From Emticicia sp031378345 (lineage in GTDB: Bacteria; Bacteroidota; Bacteroidia; Cytophagales; Spirosomataceae), in assembly GCA_031378345.1 (NCBI GenBank), contig JANNDY010000012.1, forward strand, positions 37,478-101,477: DNA of 64,000 nt. The letters are read 5' to 3'. The position numbers were made by a program, and so were the translations under genes. A model generated the notes under the pieces. That model did no database searches. It was not told where the DNA came from and saw only the letters and a program-made list of their open reading frames with translations. Positions 58,222 through 64,000 of the stretch are shown here, piece by piece. The stretch's first letter is position 1. Each line of letters starts with the position of its first letter.

Positions 58222-60528
58222 ATGTATAGAAAATATAAATATTATAAACAACTTGACTATATGGACTGTGGTCCGACTTGCCTTAAAATGGTAGCAGCAC
58301 AGTACAATAAAAACTATTCGATTGAGTATCTCAGAGACAATTCGTATATAACCCGACAAGGAGTAAGTTTACTTGGTTTAGGCGAAGCTGCCGAGAAAAT
58401 AGGGTTTCGTACTTTAGCTGCCAAACTTACCTTTGACCAGCTCGAAGAAGAAGCCCCTTTACCTTGTATCCTGCATTGGAATCAGGAACACTTCGTTGTG
58501 CTTCATGCAATCGAAAAGGCGAATTGGTTTCGCAAACACGATAAATTTATTGTCGGCGACCCTGGCCATGATTTAGTGGCAATTGATGCCAATATTTTAA
58601 AAAAATGTTGGTTTGGTACTGTCGATCAAAAAGGAGTCGCTCTACTTTTAGAGCCTACCAACGATTTTTATAATAAGTCAGAAGAAAAAAGTATTCCTAA
58701 AACTGGGTTTCGGTTTTTGTTTCAATATTTATTTCCTTATAAAAAATATGTTTTCGAGATAGTATTGGGTATGGTACTGGGTAGCTTGTTGGCTCTTGTT
58801 TTTCCGTTTCTAACCCAAAGTATGGTTGATTATGGCATACAACGTCAAAGCTACGAATTTATTCATCTAATTCTACTCTCGCAGCTACTCCTTTTTATGG
58901 GAAGCATGGCCGTAGATATGATACGAAACTGGATACTTCTACACATCAATGCTCGTATCAGTATTAGTATTATCTCTGATTTTTTGATGAAACTAATGAG
59001 ATTACCCATCAGTTTTTTTGAATCAAAGAATGTAGGAGATATTACTCAACGAATAAATGACCATAAACGAATAGAATCTTTTCTGACAGGCTCAACCTTG
59101 CAAACTGTTTTTTCAATTATCAATCTTTTCGTTTTTTCGGCAGTATTAGGCACTTATAACATCACATTTCTATTGATTTTCTTCTTCGGTAGTATATTAT
59201 CTGTTTTATGGGTTCTGATTTTTCTCAAACGTCGAAAAGAACTCGACTACTCAAGATTTCAGCAGATGCGAGAAAATCAGAATACCCTATTTGAGTTGAT
59301 TAATGGTATGCAAGAAATCAAATTGAATGATGGAGAAAGAATCAGGCGATGGAATTGGGAAAAAATACAAGCAAAACTATTTAAAGTTAACCTAAATAGC
59401 CTTGCATTAGAGCAGTACCAAGAAATCGGTTACTCCATTATCACGCAGATAAAAAATATTCTCATATCTTATTTTGCAGCTTTAGCCGCCATCGATAATC
59501 AAATTTCTTTGGGTGTTATGCTAAGTATATCTTATATCGTTGGTCAAATGAATGCTCCGCTCAGTCAATTAATTGTTTTTATCCGAAACATACAAGACGC
59601 AAAAATGAGTTTAGACAGACTTAGCGAAATTCACGGCCGCCAAGATGAAGAATTTGACGATGAAAGTGTCATCAATAAATTAAGAATAGATGAAAACGAA
59701 ACTATAAATTTTGATGACGATACTATCAAAAATCTATATTTGAGCGATACAACCATTCACCCCCCCTCACTAAAAATACTGAAAAAGCAGGGCATTTACC
59801 TTAAAAACGTATCATTTCGTTATGGATCTCCCAATACTCCTCTCATTCTCAAAAATATAAACCTTTTTATTCCAGAAGGAAAAGTAACAGCTATTGTTGG
59901 CTCAAGTGGCAGTGGTAAAACAACATTACTAAAAGTTTTACTAAAGTTTTTTTCTACTTCTTCTGGCGAAATTTCAGTAGATGGTGTTAATATCAATGAA
60001 TTATCGGCAAAAGCTTGGCGAAAAAAATGCGGAACTGTCATGCAAGATGGTTATATTTTTTCGGACACAATAGCCCGAAATATTGCCGTTGATGGTGATA
60101 AAATTGATGAAAACACGATGTACGAAGCCATAAAAGTATCAAATATTGGCGAGTACGTCAAGAAATTACCACTTGGTTTTGCAACTAAAATTGGCAACTC
60201 TGGTTCGGGTCTTAGTGGTGGGCAGAAACAAAGATTACTCATTGCCCGAGTGGTTTATAAACAACCTCAATATATATTCTTTGACGAAGCCACCAGCTCT
60301 TTAGATGCAAATAACGAAAAGATCATCATGTCTAATCTCGAACAGTTTTTTAAAGGGAAAACTGTTTTAGTGATCGCTCATCGTTTAAGCACTGTAAAAA
60401 ATGCTGACCAAATTGTGGTTTTAGAAAATGGTGAGATTAAAGAAATTGGAGTTCATAAAGATTTAGTTGAGCAAAAAGGACGATACTACGAATTAGTTAA
60501 AAACCAATTAGAATTGGCTAATGCTTAG
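58222..60528 (+). CDS. C39 peptidase-containing ABC transporter (PCAT)
   Basis: A 768-aa bifunctional exporter from the ATG at 58222 (MYRKYKYYKQ); a TTG 21 bases upstream is less likely. The N-terminal C39 protease has the catalytic C16 (DCGPTCL), H90 (HFVVLH) and D113 (GDPGHD) and should cut after double glycine. An ABC membrane domain with about six helices follows (about 170-460), then the ATPase: Walker A GSSGSGKTTL, signature LSGGQKQR, Walker B YIFFDEATSSLD and H-loop IAHRLS. It should remove the leaders of the precursors and export the cores. It lies 36 bases after the maturase gene. Confidence 0.94.
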   Translation: MYRKYKYYKQLDYMDCGPTCLKMVAAQYNKNYSIEYLRDNSYITRQGVSLLGLGEAAEKIGFRTLAAKLTFDQLEEEAPLPCILHWNQEHFVVLHAIEKANWFRKHDKFIVGDPGHDLVAIDANILKKCWFGTVDQKGVALLLEPTNDFYNKSEEKSIPKTGFRFLFQYLFPYKKYVFEIVLGMVLGSLLALVFPFLTQSMVDYGIQRQSYEFIHLILLSQLLLFMGSMAVDMIRNWILLHINARISISIISDFLMKLMRLPISFFESKNVGDITQRINDHKRIESFLTGSTLQTVFSIINLFVFSAVLGTYNITFLLIFFFGSILSVLWVLIFLKRRKELDYSRFQQMRENQNTLFELINGMQEIKLNDGERIRRWNWEKIQAKLFKVNLNSLALEQYQEIGYSIITQIKNILISYFAALAAIDNQISLGVMLSISYIVGQMNAPLSQLIVFIRNIQDAKMSLDRLSEIHGRQDEEFDDESVINKLRIDENETINFDDDTIKNLYLSDTTIHPPSLKILKKQGIYLKNVSFRYGSPNTPLILKNINLFIPEGKVTAIVGSSGSGKTTLLKVLLKFFSTSSGEISVDGVNINELSAKAWRKKCGTVMQDGYIFSDTIARNIAVDGDKIDENTMYEAIKVSNIGEYVKKLPLGFATKIGNSGSGLSGGQKQRLLIARVVYKQPQYIFFDEATSSLDANNEKIIMSNLEQFFKGKTVLVIAHRLSTVKNADQIVVLENGEIKEIGVHKDLVEQKGRYYELVKNQLELANA

Positions 60529-60534
60529 GAAACT

Positions 60535-61260
60535 ATGAAAAAAAAAGAAAAATATGGTCAATTCTTGTCCCGAAGTGATGAGTTTCAAGAAATTATCGGA
60601 ACAATCCCCCCCTGGATTATTAGGCGTGGAATATCCGTTACATTCTGGGTATTTTTAATTTTCCTTTTTTGTTCTTTTTTTATCAAATACCCCGACACCC
60701 TACAAACACAAGTGATGGTTTTAGCTAAAGAACAACCATTTAAGATTAGTTATTTCAGCGAAGGCACACAGACATACCAAGCTCTAAAAAAAGAAGGAGA
60801 TTGGGTAAATGCCAATGATACAATCTTGTTAGAAAAAGACATAACTACAGGAAAAATAACTAAAATTATATCTTCTGTTTCTGGAAAAATGTATCTTTTT
60901 AAAGGAGCAGAAAAAGACCCCAGAGAGTTGGTAATGTTGGTTTATCCCGAAATAAAAGACTACGATATGCAACTCAATATACCAGTCAAAGGCTCAGGTA
61001 AAGTACGAATTACCCAAGATGTATTGATTAAACTGGAAGCCTATCCCGTTGATGAATACGGCTATCTTGAAGGCAAGATAGAATCAATCATGCCAGTTCA
61101 GATTGATGGTTTCCATCGTGCAAAAATTAGGCTAAAAAATAACTTTACGACAACCGAAAATAAAAGGATTAAACAACAGCATTTCATGAAAGGTTGGGCT
61201 GAAATTATTTTAGATGATAAAAATTTATTTCAACGATATTTTGGAATTTTTTTTGACTAA
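60535..61260 (+). CDS. Short HlyD-like export accessory protein
   Basis: A 241-aa protein with one N-terminal membrane helix (about 32-50, GISVTFWVFLIFLFCSFFI) followed by KYPDTLQTQVMV, the pattern of HlyD-type proteins in Bacteroidota peptide exporters, and a lipoyl-like stretch (EGDWVNANDTILLEKD...GKITKIISSVSGKMYLF). It lacks the long coiled-coil hairpin of normal HlyD (usually about 400 aa), so it probably cannot reach a TolC duct by itself. It starts six bases after the PCAT gene and should work with it. Confidence 0.85.
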   Translation: MKKKEKYGQFLSRSDEFQEIIGTIPPWIIRRGISVTFWVFLIFLFCSFFIKYPDTLQTQVMVLAKEQPFKISYFSEGTQTYQALKKEGDWVNANDTILLEKDITTGKITKIISSVSGKMYLFKGAEKDPRELVMLVYPEIKDYDMQLNIPVKGSGKVRITQDVLIKLEAYPVDEYGYLEGKIESIMPVQIDGFHRAKIRLKNNFTTTENKRIKQQHFMKGWAEIILDDKNLFQRYFGIFFD

Positions 61261-61279
61261 AACTTATATTTAAAAAAAT

Positions 61280-62017
61280 ATGAACACTATTAATAAAGAA
61301 TTTATCTCAGTGATTCGGCTACTCCGTGAAAACAATGTAGAATACAATTCTGCTTTTTTTTACATTGATGATTGTTCACAACTTTCAATAAACGAACTCG
61401 AAGAATGCCTGCATCCTATTGAAAAGAAAAGATATGTTTCTTTCAAAAGCGAAGTACGTCAATTAAGTTTTTTGTTAGGACGTTTTTGTGCAAAAAAAGC
61501 CATTGGATACACCAACAATATCCATCAACTTTCAGATATTCATATCGACTCTGGCATTTTTAATCAACCAATTATCAAAAAACCCAATTTACCTAATATT
61601 CGTGTCAGTATTGCCCACGATGGCTTATCGGCCATTGCCCTATCTTATCCCGAAGAACACCCAATGGGTGTTGATATCGAATCAATTGATGATGAAAAAA
61701 GTGAGGCCGTTGAAGAACAACTAACCGATTTTGAGAAAAAACTTATCAAAGAAATTTCGACTGATACTAAAACCTTAAATATGATTTTTTGGACTGCAAA
61801 AGAAAGTCTTTCAAAAGTACTTAAAACTGGGCTGATGGTTCCATTAAACATATTTGAGTTAGATAATATTGAGCTGCATGGTAATTTTTATCGAGGTACA
61901 TTTACCAATTTTTATCAATATCAATTTTATTCTTGTATCCATCACAATAAAGTTATAAGTATCCTACTACCTCGCAAAACCCGTTTATCTTTAGAATCAA
62001 CTTTTTCTTTTTCTTAA
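61280..62017 (+). CDS. Sfp-type 4'-phosphopantetheinyl transferase
   Basis: A 245-aa enzyme that transfers phosphopantetheine from CoA to carrier-protein serines. Motifs: RVSIAHDG (108-115), GVDIE (130-134, metal ligands D132 and E134), and WTAKESLSKV (W171, K174, E175, K179). Length is typical for Sfp types. It is in the RiPP operon (19 bases after the HlyD-like gene, 26 before precursor 3), although RiPP pathways need no carrier proteins. The many ACP/PCP domains of the nearby synthases do need such an enzyme, so it probably serves the lipopeptide line. A role in the RiPP pathway cannot be excluded. Confidence 0.92.
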   Translation: MNTINKEFISVIRLLRENNVEYNSAFFYIDDCSQLSINELEECLHPIEKKRYVSFKSEVRQLSFLLGRFCAKKAIGYTNNIHQLSDIHIDSGIFNQPIIKKPNLPNIRVSIAHDGLSAIALSYPEEHPMGVDIESIDDEKSEAVEEQLTDFEKKLIKEISTDTKTLNMIFWTAKESLSKVLKTGLMVPLNIFELDNIELHGNFYRGTFTNFYQYQFYSCIHHNKVISILLPRKTRLSLESTFSFS

Positions 62018-62043
62018 AAATAACACCTCAAACACGCAAAATT

Positions 62044-62238
62044 ATGTTTACTAAAAAGCAAACTGGGCCAAATCCTCAAAATAAAGAACTAACCATAAAA
62101 GCACTTCAGATGCTTACCAATGAGGTCGAGTTAGTAGAAGGAACCGAGATTTTAGGGGGCTGGGTAGCTTGGAATGCCCTCCGAAACAATATTGAAGACA
62201 AAGAAGAAAATTCAGAACTATATCCTCAATGGGTATGA
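62044..62238 (+). CDS. RiPP precursor 3, GG leader
   Basis: A 64-aa peptide with a leader ending LVEGTEILGG (about residue 39) and a 25-residue core starting WVAWNALRNN and ending ELYPQWV. The core has three Trp and one Tyr, including the Omega-X-X runs WVA and WNA, and no Cys. The leader differs from those of precursors 1 and 2 except for the glycine pair and acidic residues before it. It is the last gene of the operon, 26 bases after the PPTase, followed by a hairpin at 62279. Confidence 0.7.
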   Translation: MFTKKQTGPNPQNKELTIKALQMLTNEVELVEGTEILGGWVAWNALRNNIEDKEENSELYPQWV

Positions 62239-62278
62239 TTTTATATAATATCATTATTATCGTCCGCTCTAAAAATTG

Positions 62279-62311
62279 ATGAGCAAACGGATATCTTGTC
62301 TGTTTGCTCAT
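62279..62311. terminator. Terminator hairpin between convergent genes
   Basis: ATGAGCAAACGGA (62279-62291) pairs with TCTGTTTGCTCAT (62299-62311), 13 pairs with one wobble, seven-base loop. On the minus strand the stem is followed by a short T-run (TTTTT), and the stop of the minus-strand ORF lies within it. It may end both transcripts. Confidence 0.65.
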
Positions 62312-62604
62312 AGCAAAAAAATTAATTCATTAATCGCTTGAAGCATTTGCTCACACTCTTTTTTGCTCAAATCAGTAATGGCAAGCTCTCTAATTTGTTG
62401 CTTGATAATTATTACTTTTTCTAGCTCGGACAGCTTATTAGTTGCAAGATTTACAGCCAAAATAGGAAGATCAGTATGCGTTGGCGAAATAAGAGCGTCT
62501 AATTCTTCGATACTGCCAATATTTTTTATGTTTTCAAGTATATTAGGGTACAAATGATAAAAGTGAGGTACAAATTTTTGTAAAAGTACGACCAAATACA
62601 GCAA
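62308..62604 (-). CDS. Hypothetical protein, possibly 5'-truncated
   Basis: A 98-codon frame that starts only with TTG (62604) and ends in the terminator stem (TGA at 62308-62310). The protein is mostly helical (GSIEELDALISPTHTDLPIL, KLSELEKVIIIKQQIREL, KKECEQMLQAINELIFLL), with no recognised domain. The adjacent IS4-like remnant begins at 62609 on the other strand, so the gene may have lost its true start by insertion. Coding is plausible from the composition. Confidence 0.45.
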   Translation of the reverse strand: MLYLVVLLQKFVPHFYHLYPNILENIKNIGSIEELDALISPTHTDLPILAVNLATNKLSELEKVIIIKQQIRELAITDLSKKECEQMLQAINELIFLL

Positions 62605-62608
62605 TGAA

Positions 62609-62776
62609 ATGAACGCTCACTTATTGGACAAATTTAAGGAAAGCCATCCAGAATGACAAATAGGATTATTAAAAAATACGCTACTTATGGTAACATTGAT
62701 TTTAGACCGCCAAACAGTTTGTTTGTGGAAATTAAAAGGTAGTGTTGGCAAATTTCTTGGTAATACTCAAACAGTA
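62609..62776 (+). pseudogene. N-terminal remnant of an IS4-like transposase
   Basis: Starts MNAHLLDKFKESHPE, meets a TGA at 62654-62656 and continues in the same frame (QIGLLKNTLLMVTLILDRQT, WKLKGSVGKFLGNTQT), a pattern like the first 60 residues of IS4-type transposases in Bacteroidota. It is cut at 62776 by the end of the IS3-family element. The rest of the gene may lie on the far side of that element, beyond the window. Confidence 0.55.
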
Positions 62777-62813
62777 TGGTGTACCCCAATAGTTGGACAA
62801 AATAGTTAATTTA

Positions 62814-63647
62814 TTAAAGTGTTAATATTTTTTGTTTAATTGTACTATTCTTAGTTATAGATTGACGTTCATTGAAAACCTGATTTGGAGTGAGGTTTAG
62901 TAAAGATTGATGTTTCCTTTCAAAATTATAAAATTGGATATATTCAAGAAGTCCTCTATAAAGTTCATTTCCATCTCTATATTCTTTTAAGTAAATATCC
63001 TCATATTTGATGGTTCTCCAAAATCTTTCGATAAAAATATTGTCTAAAGCCCTCCCTTTACCGTCCATAGAAACCAAAATTTCGCTTTCTAATAATACCT
63101 GTGTAAAATCATTTGATGTAAATTGACTACCTTGGTCGGTATTAAATATTTCAGGTTTTTCATTATAATAAAGTGCGGTATTCAGTGCTTTTAAACAAAA
63201 ATCAGTTGTCAATGTATTTGATATTTCCCAAGATAAAATAAAGCGAGAATACCAATCAACAACAGCACATAAATATAAGAATCCGCTTGCCATCGGCACA
63301 TATGTTATGTCAGTTGACCAAACCTGATTGACCCGTTCTATCTTTGCTCCTCTTAGCAAATAAGGAAATATTTTGTGTTGTAAATCAGGAATGGATAAAT
63401 TAGGTTTTGGATAAATCGCCTCAATATTCATTAAATTCATTAGCCTACGCACCTTTTTTAAGTTAATTGGCTGAAATTCATCGGGCAAATTGACTGCAAT
63501 ACGCCTGCCACCATAAAACGGATACTTGGTGTATAATTTATCAATGGCTTTCATCAACACAACATTTTCAGCACTTTCTCCACAGGGCTGATAATAGTAA
63601 CTTGACCTACTCATACCAAGTAAATTACATTGTTGCTCGATACTCAA
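62814..63647 (-). CDS. IS3-family transposase OrfB (DDE)
   Basis: A 277-aa catalytic part with the rve integrase fold: HTH_21-like start (LLGMSRSSYYY), DDE residues in WSTDITYVPM, IFNTDQGSQFTS and FIERFWRTIKYED, and NFERKHQSLLNLTPNQVF at the end. The marked start is a TTG; the frame is open further upstream (LGLSTAKKKGYIEVNHG) to the orfA overlap, so it is probably made as an OrfAB fusion by a -1 shift at the A9G run near 63712-63721. The gene looks intact. Confidence 0.92.
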   Translation of the reverse strand: MSIEQQCNLLGMSRSSYYYQPCGESAENVVLMKAIDKLYTKYPFYGGRRIAVNLPDEFQPINLKKVRRLMNLMNIEAIYPKPNLSIPDLQHKIFPYLLRGAKIERVNQVWSTDITYVPMASGFLYLCAVVDWYSRFILSWEISNTLTTDFCLKALNTALYYNEKPEIFNTDQGSQFTSNDFTQVLLESEILVSMDGKGRALDNIFIERFWRTIKYEDIYLKEYRDGNELYRGLLEYIQFYNFERKHQSLLNLTPNQVFNERQSITKNSTIKQKILTL

Positions 63648-63697
63648 AACTCCATGATTTACCTCTATATACCCCTTTTTTTTAGCTGTCGATAATC

Positions 63698-63994
63698 CTA
63701 AGCACTCTTTCGTAACTTTTTTTTTAGGAAATCCAATTCTACTTTTAACTGCCCTATTTGTTGATAAAGTGGGGCTGTAATTTCTTCTTTTTCGTCATCG
63801 TCTATTAAATTTTTCTTCCCCCCAAACAAACTTGGAATCCCGCTTATAACTTGTTTCTTCCAGTCGGTAATTTGAGTAGCATGAAGTTCAAATTCACTAC
63901 TTAATTGAGCTAATGTCTTTTGTTCTTTTAATGCTTCAATTACTACTTTTGTTTTGAAATTCTCATCGTAATTTCGCCTTGTTTTCTTTCCCAT
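63698..63994 (-). CDS. IS3-family transposase OrfA (HTH)
   Basis: A 98-aa protein starting MGKKTRRNYDENFKTKVVIEAL with a helix-turn-helix (TLAQLSSEFELHATQITDWKKQV) and a C-terminal leucine-rich coiled coil (IGQLKVELDFLKKKL). Near its end the minus strand carries nine A residues followed by G (codons KKK in FLKKKLRKSA), a classical -1 frameshift site leading into the orfB frame. Typical length for IS3 OrfA. Confidence 0.9.
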   Translation of the reverse strand: MGKKTRRNYDENFKTKVVIEALKEQKTLAQLSSEFELHATQITDWKKQVISGIPSLFGGKKNLIDDDEKEEITAPLYQQIGQLKVELDFLKKKLRKSA

Positions 63995-64000
63995 TTTTGT

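Larger units (their letters stand above)
62777..64000 (-). mobile_element. IS3-family insertion sequence (partial at window edge)
   Basis: The end begins TGGTGTACCCCAATAGTTGG at 62777, a TG-start terminal repeat of IS3 type. It contains orfB (62814-63647) and orfA (63698-63994) on the minus strand. The other end lies beyond 64000, so the second repeat and target duplication cannot be seen. Confidence 0.85.

Noticed and set aside
62044..62238. Idea that this short peptide is a carrier protein for the adjacent PPTase
   Set aside because: It has no DSL or GGxS carrier motif and is too short; the GG leader and Trp-rich core fit a RiPP precursor better.
1..64000. CRISPR arrays, tRNA and rRNA genes
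   Set aside because: No regularly spaced repeats, cloverleaf-like segments or rRNA motifs were noticed on reading; not tested by software.

Overview
This is an AT-rich window from a bacterium of the phylum Bacteroidota, most likely a Cytophagales-type organism. The reasons are promoters of the TAnnTTTG type, a UpxY-like NusG paralogue, Bacteroidota-style FtsX/MacB permeases, a membrane LytTR regulator and ISAon1, IS630 and IS3 family mobile-element remnants. The genus cannot be fixed from sequence alone.

The left 50 kb (positions 1-50190, minus strand) reads as one very long natural-product operon. A promoter at 50158-50190 leads into a structured leader and a NusG paralogue (49462-49986). 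After it come a fused trehalose-phosphate synthase/phosphatase, a MacA-like adaptor, an ABC ATPase, a TolC-like channel, tryptophan 2,3-dioxygenase, a secreted M28 peptidase, an FtsX-type permease and kynurenine 3-monooxygenase. Five megasynthases and a carbamoyltransferase complete the operon, which leaves the window at position 1. In biosynthetic order the line is: FAAL-ACP plus three NRPS modules (26078-37417); two NRPS modules behind a TubC docking domain (19611-26081); KS-dead AT-KR-ACP plus one NRPS module (12573-19589); KS-dead AT-ACP-ACP plus two NRPS modules (1647-10772); and a truncated NRPS module (1-1624). Specificity codes read by eye suggest acyl - X - Ala/Gly - Val - Ser - Asn - hydroxy-ketide - Gly - keto-ketide - Ser - Asn - X. 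TDO and KMO could supply (hydroxy)kynurenine, the carbamoyltransferase could decorate a hydroxyl, and the MacA/ATPase/TolC/permease set should export the product. A terminator-like hairpin before the KMO gene fits a need for antitermination by the NusG paralogue.

The right part (50.5-62.3 kb) is mainly plus strand and holds small-peptide systems. At 50536-51633 there is a 63-aa unknown protein and a GT9-like protein; a membrane LytTR regulator (51636-52664) faces them. At 52904-54185 a 49-aa peptide is followed by an LpxL-type acyltransferase with a PqqD/RRE-like C-terminal tail and then a strong terminator: a candidate lipidated-RiPP system. At 54.5-56.2 kb lies a graveyard of insertion-sequence fragments. 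At 56566-62238 there is a RiPP operon with three GG-leader precursors, an FxsB-like radical SAM/SPASM enzyme, a C39 peptidase-ABC exporter, a short HlyD-like protein and an Sfp-type phosphopantetheinyl transferase; the last could also activate the megasynthases.

The window ends in a truncated IS3-family element that has inserted into an older IS4-like transposase remnant. I saw no rRNA, tRNA or CRISPR array.
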